NCBI RefSeq assembly: GCF_025965075.1
Contig: NZ_JAOPXQ010000011.1
Location: 1 to 45,880, forward strand
Origin: Aeromicrobium sp.
GTDB lineage: Bacteria > Actinomycetota > Actinomycetes > Propionibacteriales > Nocardioidaceae
Length of the DNA: 45,880 nt
Reading direction: 5' to 3'
Shown here: positions 6,400 through 13,535 of the stretch, piece by piece
Position numbering within the stretch: the stretch's first letter is position 1
Layout of the letters: the number at the start of each line of letters is the position of its first letter
Notes under the pieces: generated by a model
What the model saw: only the letters and a program-made list of their open reading frames with translations
Told to the model about the DNA's origin: nothing
Databases searched by the model: none
Position numbers and translations under genes: made by a program

Positions 6400-7410
6400 A
6401 TGAAAGCCGCCGTCATCCACCACCTGGGCCAACCGTTCACCCTGGAGGACCGACCTGTGCCGCAGCCCTCCGCCGACCAGGTGCTGGTCCGGATGGAGGC
6501 CTCCGGGTTGTGCCACACCGACATCCATGCGGCCCGAGGGGACTGGCCGGTGCAGCCGACGCCCCCGTTCGTGCCGGGCCACGAGGGGGTCGGCATCATC
6601 GAACGGGTCGGGGACCACGTCACGACCCACCGGGTCGGCGATCGAGTCGCGATCGCCTGGCTGGGCCGGGCCTGTGGCGACTGCCGATACTGCCTCGACG
6701 GGCGCGAGGCCCTGTGCGAGCACCAGGTCAACAGCGGGTACTCGATCGACGGGGCCCTCGCGGAGTACGCCGTCACCGACGGCCGTTATGCCGTCACCGT
6801 GCCGGCCGGCATCGAGCCGTTCGAGGCGGCACCGCTGACCTGCGCCGGCGTGACGTCCTACAAGTCCGTCAAGGTCGCCCACGTGCAGCCCGGTGAGCTC
6901 GTCGCGGTGTTCGGCATCGGCGGGCTCGGGCACCTCGCGGTGCAGTACGCCCGCCTCGTGGGAGCGCGCGTGGTCGCGATCGACGTCGACGACGACAAGC
7001 TCGAGCTCGCGATGTCCCTCGGCGCCGACCACGTCGTCAACGCGAGCACGACCGACCCCGTCCGGGCCGTCACGGAGCTGGGCGGCGCGGACGTCGCCCT
7101 CGCGTACGCCGTCGCGGTCGCATCGTTCGAGCAGGCCTTCGGATCCCTCAACCGAGGTGGTCGGCTGGTGTGCGTCGCGCTCCCCGCGGACGGCGTCATG
7201 GCGATCCCGATCTTCGACACCGTGCTCAAGGGGATCGAGATCATCGGGTCGATCGTCGGCACCCGCCAGGACCTCCGGGAGGTGTTGGACCTGCACGCGC
7301 GCGGACGGACCCGCGTCGTCGCGGAGCCACGCAAGCTGGACCAGGTCAACCTCGCGGTCGCCGAGCTCCTGCGCGGCGATGTCCCCGCCCGACTGGTCTT
7401 CGAGTTCTGA
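6400..7410 (+). CDS. Zinc-dependent alcohol dehydrogenase (AdhP-like, MDR family)
   Basis: 336 residues from ATG 6400, with AGGAG (6389-6393) 6 bases upstream. Catalytic zinc ligands sit in GLCHTDIH and GHEGVG. The structural zinc cluster is complete (CGDCRYCLDGREALC, four cysteines). The Rossmann motif is GIGGLGHLAVQYA, followed by an acidic strand end (IDVDDDK), which indicates NAD(H). Length and order fit the AdhP/AdhT propanol-preferring alcohol dehydrogenases that interconvert primary alcohols and aldehydes in the cytosol. Being between two USP genes in one run suggests a fermentative or redox-balancing role under the same stress. Substrate cannot be read from sequence. Confidence 0.93.
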   Translation: MKAAVIHHLGQPFTLEDRPVPQPSADQVLVRMEASGLCHTDIHAARGDWPVQPTPPFVPGHEGVGIIERVGDHVTTHRVGDRVAIAWLGRACGDCRYCLDGREALCEHQVNSGYSIDGALAEYAVTDGRYAVTVPAGIEPFEAAPLTCAGVTSYKSVKVAHVQPGELVAVFGIGGLGHLAVQYARLVGARVVAIDVDDDKLELAMSLGADHVVNASTTDPVRAVTELGGADVALAYAVAVASFEQAFGSLNRGGRLVCVALPADGVMAIPIFDTVLKGIEIIGSIVGTRQDLREVLDLHARGRTRVVAEPRKLDQVNLAVAELLRGDVPARLVFEF

Positions 7411-7411
7411 C

Positions 7412-7891
7412 ATGGCCGCCGACGAAGACCCCCAGGACGTCGTGACCGTCCCGTTGCTGCCGTTCACCGGAGCCCACGACGCCGTCCGCTTCGCCGGCGC
7501 GCTGGCCAAGGACCGGGGGTACGCCGTGCGTCTCGTCGCGACGCACCCCCAGATCCGTCCGCGCCGCCCCGACGCCCTCGTCAGGCACGCCGTCCTGCGC
7601 ACCAGGGCCGTGATCGACCTCGAGGCGGCGGCCGACCTCGTGCACGAGATCGCGGGTCCGTACGTCAGCCTGGAGCTGGTGCTCGTCCGCGGATCCTTGG
7701 CTGCGTGCCTGGAGGCGGAGGCCGACGGGTCGAGCCTGATCGCGATCCAGGACACCGACGATCGCCGCCGCCGGGGGGCCCAGCCCTTCGAGCGGATGCT
7801 CCAACGAGTGCCGTGCCCCGTCGTCCGCGTCTGCGCCGACACCTCCCACCGGTCGGACGGGTCGACGCCCCGCCTGCGCGTCTCGTCATGA
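7412..7891 (+). CDS. USP-like protein with degenerate ATP loop
   Basis: 159 residues. The ATG follows the ADH stop codon by one base. Fold cues are an N-terminal strand (VVTVPLLPFTG), a helix with GALAKDRGYAVRLVATHP, and a C-terminal strand after a cysteine-proline step (RVPCPVVRVC), as in Usp domains. The ATP-binding glycine motif is replaced by AIQDTDDRRRRGAQPFERM, so nucleotide binding is doubtful. Likely the third member of the 5760-7891 operon. Its stop overlaps an ATG (ATGA at 7888) that opens only a 46-codon reading frame, which I do not count as a gene. Confidence 0.75.
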   Translation: MAADEDPQDVVTVPLLPFTGAHDAVRFAGALAKDRGYAVRLVATHPQIRPRRPDALVRHAVLRTRAVIDLEAAADLVHEIAGPYVSLELVLVRGSLAACLEAEADGSSLIAIQDTDDRRRRGAQPFERMLQRVPCPVVRVCADTSHRSDGSTPRLRVSS

Positions 7892-8034
7892 CCACCCGGG
7901 AGCGCCATCGGGTGCCCGTGGTCGTGGTCGCGACCACACCCGGGACCGGATCGCTCCCACGCCGTGCCGGCCCTGGGACTGCTGGCGTGGGGCATGCGTC
8001 ACGATCCGGCCGTGGCTCGAGGCGATGAGGGGCC

Positions 8035-8859
8035 GTGACCAGACCGGTCGTGGTCGGGGTCGCCGGGCGGGACGACGCACCGCTGCGGTTCGCGATCGAC
8101 GAGGCCAGGCGGCGCGGGGCGCCCCTGCGCGTCCTGCACTGCGCCGCGATGCCGTTCGAGCAGATGGAGATGTACGTCAGTGAGCTGAGCTGTCGCGAGA
8201 TGCTGGCCGCGGGCCAGCGCGTCCTCGACGAGGCCGCGGGTCTCGTGCGGGAGGAGGCCCCCGACGTGCCCACCGAGTACGAGCTCTCGACCCGCACACC
8301 GGTCGACCTGCTCGTCGAGGAGGGCGCGACGGCGCAGCTGCTCGTGATCGGGATCGAGGACATCCCGTGGTGCGACCGGGTGCTCGGTGGCGCGGTGGCG
8401 GGCCATCTGGCCCGTCTGGCCCCGTGCCCGATGGTCGCGGTACCGCAGGTGCGCGACGACCGTTCGCGGCACGAGGGAGTGGTCGTCGCGCTCGACTGCA
8501 CCCGCGCCTCGGACCAGCTGCTGCGGCTCGCCTTCGACCTGGCCAGGCATCGGCGGTGCCCCGCGCACGCCCTCACGGTCATCCCGGAGGGCTCGACCCC
8601 CGACGACATCGACGACACCCGGGTCGTCCTGGGCGAGGTGCTTGCCGGGTGGCGGGAGGCCTATCCCGAGGTCCGGGTCCAGCAGCACGTCGTCGTCGGG
8701 GCTCCCGACGAGGTGTGCCGGACCGCGACCCAGGGTGCCGAGCTGGTGCTGGTGGGGCGTTCGCGGCACCACGGCTTCCGCCGCCCCCTCGCCGTCAGCG
8801 TCCTGCGGCACGTGGCGTGCCCGGTCGGTGTCGTCCCCTTGGACGAGCGCCGTGCATGA
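8035..8859 (+). CDS. Tandem-domain universal stress protein
   Basis: 274 residues, GTG start with GAGGGG just upstream. Two Usp domains: about 1-140 (VVVGVAGRDDAPLRFA ... CPMVAVPQ) and about 148-274 (VVVALDCTRASDQLLRLA ... CPVGVVPLD). Neither keeps the G-x2-G-x9-G-S/T ATP motif. The first domain has GIEDIPWCDRVLGGAVAGHL instead, a PW signature shared with the tandem USPs at 11094 and 15377. The gene overlaps the next by 4 bases (ATGA), so it is translationally coupled to the PRC/MgtE_N-like protein and the Nramp transporter. 143 bases upstream are non-coding, with only a poor GGGACC element at 7941. Confidence 0.88.
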   Translation: MTRPVVVGVAGRDDAPLRFAIDEARRRGAPLRVLHCAAMPFEQMEMYVSELSCREMLAAGQRVLDEAAGLVREEAPDVPTEYELSTRTPVDLLVEEGATAQLLVIGIEDIPWCDRVLGGAVAGHLARLAPCPMVAVPQVRDDRSRHEGVVVALDCTRASDQLLRLAFDLARHRRCPAHALTVIPEGSTPDDIDDTRVVLGEVLAGWREAYPEVRVQQHVVVGAPDEVCRTATQGAELVLVGRSRHHGFRRPLAVSVLRHVACPVGVVPLDERRA

Positions 8860-9734
8860 CGCGGCCTGAGCCGTCCGGCACCGTGGTGCTGCTGCTGAGC
8901 CGGGTCGTCGGCCTCCCGGTGCTCAGCAGCGACGGGACCCGGGTGGGCCGGGTCGTCGACCTGACCGTGCAGCTCCCGGCGGCGACCCCGGTGGTGCACC
9001 ACGTCGCCGTCGGGGATCACGGCGGGGCGCGCCACCTCGTGCCGTGGAGCGTCGTGGGTCGGGCGACGGACAGGGATCTCCGGCTGGCCATCGCCGGGCC
9101 GGAGGTCGCGGCGCACGAGCTACCCGGCAGCGCCCACCTCCCGGACGTCGTTGCCGACCACGAGCTGCTGCTGGGACGTGACGTCCTGGACTCCCAGGTC
9201 GTCGACCTGACCGGACGACGGTTGACCCGGGTCTCGGAGGTGCTCCTGGCTCCCCGCGGCGACGGGGGGCTCGAGGTGCTGGGCCTGGACCTGGGGCTCG
9301 GCGCCCTGCTCGCCCGGGTGGGACTCGGCATCCTCGGTCGGCGGATGGACGAGGTCGTCGTCCGGTGGAGCGACGTCTATGTGGCCTCGTCACGCGGTCA
9401 CCAGGTCCAGATGTCGGTCCCTGCGGATCATCTGCGACGCCTCGACCCCGGCGACCTCGCCGAGATCGTGGCGCGCCTGCGGACCGAGCACGCGACCGAC
9501 GTGCTCCGGGCGGTCGCCCCGGCGCACGCCGCGACCGCGCTGGCCGCGAGCCACGACCAGCTCCGTCACCGCCTGCTCCGGTCCCTGCCGTCCGCCGACG
9601 CCGCGGCCGTCGTCGAGGCCGGGCCTGAGTGGCTGGCGCGTGATCTTGCGCGGCCGGTGCCGGCCCTGCGGCGGCGCCGGTTCCGGCGGACGTCCGGCTG
9701 GCGCGCCCACCGGCCGGGAGCGGGGGAGCCGTGA
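8856..9734 (+). CDS. PRC-barrel protein with MgtE_N-like helical domain
   Basis: 292 residues. Residues 15-80 (LSRVVGLPVLSSDGTRVGRVVDL) and 105-175 (LLGRDVLDSQVVDLTGRRLTRVSEV) are two PRC-barrel-like beta modules. From about 193 (SVPADHLRRLDPGDLAEIV) the sequence follows the superhelical N-terminal domain of MgtE magnesium channels (RLDPGDLAEIVARL; later LLRSLPSADAAAVVE). There is no membrane segment. In MgtE that domain senses Mg2+ and gates the pore. Overlapping reading frames on both sides (ATGA at 8856; GTGAG at 9731) couple it to a USP and to an Nramp-type transporter. It is probably a cytosolic metal-sensing partner of that transporter. Confidence 0.85.
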   Translation: MTRPEPSGTVVLLLSRVVGLPVLSSDGTRVGRVVDLTVQLPAATPVVHHVAVGDHGGARHLVPWSVVGRATDRDLRLAIAGPEVAAHELPGSAHLPDVVADHELLLGRDVLDSQVVDLTGRRLTRVSEVLLAPRGDGGLEVLGLDLGLGALLARVGLGILGRRMDEVVVRWSDVYVASSRGHQVQMSVPADHLRRLDPGDLAEIVARLRTEHATDVLRAVAPAHAATALAASHDQLRHRLLRSLPSADAAAVVEAGPEWLARDLARPVPALRRRRFRRTSGWRAHRPGAGEP

Positions 9735-11005
9735 GCGAGCTGGCGGATCGTCCCCCGCGCGCCCGGAGCGATCGCGGCCGGTGGCGGATCCGGCTCATGG
9801 CCCTGGCCGCCGTCATCGGTCCGGGTCTCCTGGCCGGGCTCTCGGACGACGACCCCGCGGGCATCACGACGTACTCCGTGGTGGGCACCGACTACGGCTA
9901 CCGGCTGTCGTGGGTGCTGCTGCTCGCGACATTCGTGCTGATCCTGTTCCACTCGCTCGCCGTCCGCATGGGGGTCGTGACCGGGCAGGGCGTGATCGGC
10001 CTGGTCCGTGACCGCCACGGACCGCGGGTCGGCGCGCTCACCCTGCTGGTGCTGGTGGTGGCCAACCTCGGCACGACCTGCGCGGAGCTCGCGGGCGTCG
10101 CGGCCGGCTTCGAGCTGTTCGGGGTCGACCGCCGGGTCTCCGTGCCCCTCGCGGCGGTGGCGGTGTCGCTGCTCGTCCTGAGGGGTGCCTTCCACCGGGT
10201 CGAGCACGTCCTGATGGGTCTCGCGGCCGCCTTCGTCTGCTACATCGTGGCGGGGCTCGAGGCCGGCCCCGACTGGGGGCTCGCGGCCCACGGACTGGTG
10301 ACCCCGTCGATGCCGATGACCCAGCACGCGGCGGTCCTGGTCAGCGCCACGGTCGGGACGACGCTGGCACCGTGGGGCCTGAGCTTCATCCAGTCGTACG
10401 CCGTCGACAAGCGGCTGACCCCGGCCGACCTGCGCTACGAGCGCATCGATGTCGTCCTCGGCTCGGTGCTGACCGGCGTGATCGGCCTGTTCGTCATCGT
10501 GACGTGCGCCGCGACGCTGCACGTCAGGGGCACGTCGATCGAGTCCGCCGCGGACGCCGCCTCGGCACTCGAGCCCCTGGCGGGAGGGCAGGCCCGGCTC
10601 CTGTTCGCGGTCGGGCTCGTCGGCGCCGCGGTGCTGGCGGCCGCGATCCTGCCGCTGTCCACGGCGTACTCGGTGTGCGAGTTCACGGGCCACGAGGGCG
10701 CCCTGGACGACGGGATGCGTCGCGCCCCCGTGTTCTACGGCACCTATCTCGTCGTGATGGGGCTCGCCGCCGGCCTGGTGCTGCTGCCGGGCGTCTCGCT
10801 GATCCCGGTCCTGGTCCTGACGCAGGTCCTCAACGTGGTCCTGCTCCTGCCGTTGATGATCATCATGTGCGGGCTCGGCCGGGATCCCGACGTGATGGCC
10901 GAGCACGTCATCACGGCGTCGTGGTGGCCCGTGCACGTCGCAGCGATCCTCCTGGTCGCCCTGTGCGTCGGCGCGCTCGGCCTGCTGTCCGTCCCGGTCC
11001 CATGA
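9731..11005 (+). CDS. Nramp-family metal transporter with non-canonical metal site
   Basis: 424 residues with about eleven hydrophobic segments. The TM1 signature is SDDDPAGITTYS (D41-P42-A43-G44), where canonical Mn/Fe Nramps have DPGN. In TM6 the usual MPH motif is replaced by TLAPWGLSFIQ (A213-P214-W215). So both the TM1 asparagine and the TM6 methionine, which prefer soft transition metals, are missing. This is known in Nramp relatives thought to move Mg2+ or other substrates. Coupling to an MgtE_N-like protein fits Mg2+ (inference). GTG start overlaps the upstream gene by 4 bases. A DosR-box-like element for the next gene begins 2 bases after the stop. Confidence 0.88.
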   Translation: MSELADRPPRARSDRGRWRIRLMALAAVIGPGLLAGLSDDDPAGITTYSVVGTDYGYRLSWVLLLATFVLILFHSLAVRMGVVTGQGVIGLVRDRHGPRVGALTLLVLVVANLGTTCAELAGVAAGFELFGVDRRVSVPLAAVAVSLLVLRGAFHRVEHVLMGLAAAFVCYIVAGLEAGPDWGLAAHGLVTPSMPMTQHAAVLVSATVGTTLAPWGLSFIQSYAVDKRLTPADLRYERIDVVLGSVLTGVIGLFVIVTCAATLHVRGTSIESAADAASALEPLAGGQARLLFAVGLVGAAVLAAAILPLSTAYSVCEFTGHEGALDDGMRRAPVFYGTYLVVMGLAAGLVLLPGVSLIPVLVLTQVLNVVLLLPLMIIMCGLGRDPDVMAEHVITASWWPVHVAAILLVALCVGALGLLSVPVP

Positions 11006-11006
11006 C

Positions 11007-11020
11007 GGGACCTCGGTCCT
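11007..11020 (+). promoter_or_regulatory. DosR/DevR-box-like site upstream of the 11094 USP gene
   Basis: GGGACCTCGGTCCT matches GGGACCTTGGTCCC at 12 of 14 positions and is itself an imperfect dyad. It lies 74 bases before ATG 11094, leaving room for a promoter and a leader with its GGAG ribosome site. Confidence 0.5.
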
Positions 11021-11093
11021 CCCGCGAGGGGTCGTCGGGCCGGTGCATGCGCGGATCACCGGGCGCACGATGGACGCCACCGAAGGAGTCCGC

Positions 11094-11936
11094 ATGAGCC
11101 ATGACGAGTCCCGCCCTGTCGTGGTCGGCGTGGCCGGGCGTCACGTCGTGGTCCTGCAGTACGCCCGGCAGGAGGCCGAGCGCGCCGGCTGCGCCATCAC
11201 GCTGGTGCACGCCTACACCGTCCCGCCGTCGGCGATGGGCAACCTCTACGGGCTCGACGTCCCCGAGGCGTACAAGGCCGGAGGCCACGAGGTGCTGACC
11301 GAGGCTCGCCACGAGCTGACCGCGATGGCCACGACGAGCCCCGTGCACAGCGTGCTCGTCAGGGGTTTCGCGCCCGCGGTCCTGGAGTCGGAGTCGCGCA
11401 AGGCCCGACTGATGGTGATCGGGCCCGACGAGTCCAAGCCGTGGGTCGCCCGGATCCTGGAGGGGCGGGTCGCCCGGCACCTGGTGGACCACGCCGAGTG
11501 CCCGGTCGCCGTCGTCTCCGACACGTGGGAGCCGTCGCGCGACGCGTCACCCGTCGTCGTCATCATCGACGACGAGCCCCTGGCCCAGGGCGCGCTGGCG
11601 TTCGCGTTCGGGACGGCCGAGCTCCGCCACGTCGAGCTCAGGATCCTGCACGTCGCCGCCAAGATGCAGGACGAGCCCGACGGCGAGTGGTCCTCGATGA
11701 AGTGGATCGTCGATACCTGGCAGGAACGGTTCCCCGACGTCCGGGAGTCCAGCCACATCGTGACGAGGGACGTGCATGCGGAGGCCGTCAGCGCCGGCAA
11801 CGGTGCCGGCCTGCTCGTCGTGGGCAGGAGCCGCTGCCACGGGGCGGGCAGCCTGCTGGGGGACTCGCTGGCGCGGGACATCATCTCGGTGTCCGACTGC
11901 CCCGTCGTGGTCGTCCCGTCGGCGTCTGCGCGGTGA
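11094..11936 (+). CDS. Tandem-domain universal stress protein
   Basis: 280 residues from ATG 11094, chosen for GAAGGAG 6 bases upstream. Two Usp domains: about 8-142 (PVVVGVAGRHVVVLQYA ... CPVAVVSD) and 150-280 (PVVVIIDDEPLAQGALAFA ... CPVVVVPS). The first ends in GPDESKPWVARILEGRVARHL, the same PW signature as at 8035 and 15377. The second has GRSRCHGAGSLLGDS, which resembles the ATP motif but lacks the second glycine. Probably its own transcription unit, preceded by a DosR-box-like site. Convergent with the DUF4389 gene 3 bases away. Confidence 0.88.
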   Translation: MSHDESRPVVVGVAGRHVVVLQYARQEAERAGCAITLVHAYTVPPSAMGNLYGLDVPEAYKAGGHEVLTEARHELTAMATTSPVHSVLVRGFAPAVLESESRKARLMVIGPDESKPWVARILEGRVARHLVDHAECPVAVVSDTWEPSRDASPVVVIIDDEPLAQGALAFAFGTAELRHVELRILHVAAKMQDEPDGEWSSMKWIVDTWQERFPDVRESSHIVTRDVHAEAVSAGNGAGLLVVGRSRCHGAGSLLGDSLARDIISVSDCPVVVVPSASAR

Positions 11937-11939
11937 GCG

Positions 11940-12647
11940 CTACCGGACGTCGCCGGGCGTGCGGGCGGGAGGCGCCTCCGTCCCGCCCTGGTCGAGCCGG
12001 AACGGCGGGTACTGGTCCGTCATGAGCGCCGCGTAGGCCAGGACGCGCATGACCCAGCGCTGCAGACCGACGATCAGGTCGAACAACGTGCGTGGATAGC
12101 GGCCGGTGAACAGGAGGGCCACCACGGCGATCAGCACCAGCACCGTGATCAGGCCGGCACTGAACTGCGCGCCGTATCGGTCGTGCGAGCCGGTGACACC
12201 ACCACCCGCCACGAGCACGCCGACGACCAGGTAGTGCGGGATGGCCAGCAGCCACCACTTGACCAGCACGAGCCCGCGCGAGAGCTCGCCGGGGTGCTCG
12301 ACCTCGAGGTGGGCGGGATAGTCCGGGACGTCGGCCAGGGTGAACGGCGGGTAGCGGTCGGTGGACAGGACCCCGTGCGCATACACCGAGACACGCCAGG
12401 ACCACCGCATCACCCCGACGTTGAAGTCGAAGAGTCCCTTCGGGTAGCGACCCGTGAACAGGATCGCGAAGAAAGCCGCGACGCTCACGAGGAAGAAGGC
12501 GATCCACAGGAAGATCAGGATGATGAAGTGCGGGATCGCGAGGAGCCACTTGACCAGCCACATCCATCGGCTGAGTCCGGGGTCGAGGGACGCATCGACA
12601 CGCAACGGGTACGGCCGGAGCGGGGCGGAGCCATCGGTTTGTGTCAT
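11940..12647 (-). CDS. Two-repeat DUF4389 membrane protein
   Basis: 235 residues made of two homologous halves. Half one has [30 protein letters not shown] and [11 protein letters not shown]. Half two has [30 protein letters not shown] and [12 protein letters not shown]. Each half ends in TD(R/Q)YPPF. These are hallmarks of DUF4389, a family of uncharacterised inner-membrane proteins. Each half has about two transmembrane helices. There is no clear Shine-Dalgarno before ATG 12647. It shares a 165-base regulatory region with the devR-like gene, including a perfect GGTCCCTGC/GCAGGGACC dyad 44 bases upstream of its start. That suggests control by the DevR-like protein (inference). Confidence 0.88.
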   Translation of the reverse strand: MTQTDGSAPLRPYPLRVDASLDPGLSRWMWLVKWLLAIPHFIILIFLWIAFFLVSVAAFFAILFTGRYPKGLFDFNVGVMRWSWRVSVYAHGVLSTDRYPPFTLADVPDYPAHLEVEHPGELSRGLVLVKWWLLAIPHYLVVGVLVAGGGVTGSHDRYGAQFSAGLITVLVLIAVVALLFTGRYPRTLFDLIVGLQRWVMRVLAYAALMTDQYPPFRLDQGGTEAPPARTPGDVR

Positions 12648-12690
12648 GCCGTCACGGTCGCGCTCGGGGGCACGGCGTCACAGATGCGAT

Positions 12691-12710
12691 GGTCCCTGCC
12701 TGCAGGGACC
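12691..12710. promoter_or_regulatory. Perfect 9-bp dyad GGTCCCTGC-CT-GCAGGGACC
   Basis: Between the divergent DUF4389 and devR-like genes. The right arm merges with GGGACCTTC, itself half of a DosR-box-like element. A second such element follows at 12737. Could be a DevR site for the DUF4389 gene or an autoregulatory operator. Confidence 0.55.
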
Positions 12711-12736
12711 TTCAGCAACGTCGCCGCACGCGCGGA

Positions 12737-12750
12737 GGGACCTTGGACTC
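12737..12750 (+). promoter_or_regulatory. DosR/DevR-box-like site upstream of the devR-like gene
   Basis: GGGACCTTGGACTC matches GGGACCTTGGTCCC at 12 of 14 positions and shares GGACCTTGGAC exactly with the site at 5711. It lies 62 bases before ATG 12813. Suggests positive autoregulation, as known for M. tuberculosis dosR. Confidence 0.5.
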
Positions 12751-12812
12751 TCGCCCCACGGCGGGTCCTGCCATCACACTGGGGTGCATCGTGCATGGGG
12801 AGGAGGGCCGTC

Positions 12813-13451
12813 ATGACCCGGGTCTTCCTGCTCGACGACCACGAGGTCGTCCGTGCGGGCCTCCGCCAGCTGCTCGAGAGCAGCGGTGGCATCGAGGTGG
12901 TGGGCGACGCGGACACCGCGTCCGCGGCCCTGGCCCGGATCCCGGCGTTGCGGCCCGATGTCGCGGTCCTGGACGCCCGCCTTCCCGACGGCAGCGGCAT
13001 CGAGGTGTGTCGGGCGATCCGTTCGTCGTACCCCGACATCAAGGTCATCATCCTGACGTCGTTCGACGACGACGAGGCGCTGTTCGCCTCGATCATGGCT
13101 GGTGCCGCCGGCTACGTCCTCAAGCAGGTCACCGGTCAGGACCTGATCGCGGCGGTCCACCACGTCGCGGACGGGGGCTCGCTGCTGGACCCCAGCGTGA
13201 CCGCCAAGGTCATGGACCGCCTGCGTGACGGTGCCCCCGGCGAGCCCGAGGAGCTGAAGTCGCTGACGGCACAGGAGCGTCGCATCCTCGAGCTGGTCGC
13301 CGAGGGCCTCACCAACCGGCAGATCGGGGAGCGGCTGTTCCTCGCCGAGAAGACCGTCAAGAACTACATGTCCAACGTCCTCGCGAAGCTGGGTCTCGAG
13401 CGGCGTACACAGGCGGCGGTGTTCGCGTCCCGGTTGCTCGAGGACCACTAG
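12813..13451 (+). CDS. devR: DevR/DosR-like NarL-family response regulator
   Basis: 212 residues, ATG with AGGAGG about 7 bases upstream. The receiver domain (1-120) has the acidic pair in LLDDHEVVR, phospho-acceptor D54 in AVLDARLPDGSG, switch threonine in ILTSFDDDE and lysine in GYVLKQV. The LuxR HTH (about 148-212) reads LTAQERRILELVAEGLTN, then EKTVKNYMSNVLAKLGLERRTQAAVFA. This is almost the DNA-binding helix and tail of M. tuberculosis DosR as I remember it, and D54 has the same number. DosR activates a dormancy regulon rich in USPs, matching this neighbourhood. It is convergent with its likely kinase. The exact orthology is inferred. Confidence 0.88.
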   Translation: MTRVFLLDDHEVVRAGLRQLLESSGGIEVVGDADTASAALARIPALRPDVAVLDARLPDGSGIEVCRAIRSSYPDIKVIILTSFDDDEALFASIMAGAAGYVLKQVTGQDLIAAVHHVADGGSLLDPSVTAKVMDRLRDGAPGEPEELKSLTAQERRILELVAEGLTNRQIGERLFLAEKTVKNYMSNVLAKLGLERRTQAAVFASRLLEDH

Positions 13452-13488
13452 GACGAGGACCACGTCGACGGAGTGTCGGGACTGTCGT

Positions 13489-13535
13489 GGCTCAGACGGG
13501 GACCGTCCACCGCGGCTCAGACGGGGACCGTCCAC
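13489..13535. repeat. Tandem 22-bp duplication, period 25, at a convergent gene junction
   Basis: GGCTCAGACGGGGACCGTCCAC occurs at 13489-13510 and again, unchanged, at 13514-13535. The second copy contains the last codons and stop of the sensor kinase; the first lies beyond it. Looks like a slippage duplication; it may also form part of a transcript end. Confidence 0.8.

Noticed and set aside
7941-7957. GGGACCGGATCGCTCCC upstream of the 8035 USP
   Set aside because: Only the left half resembles the DosR-box core. The central TT and the GG half are missing.
7888-8028. 46-codon reading frame starting in ATGA after the USP-like gene
   Set aside because: The translation is arginine-, glycine- and proline-rich with no fold signal, as expected from high-GC non-coding sequence, and it precedes a gene with its own start signals.
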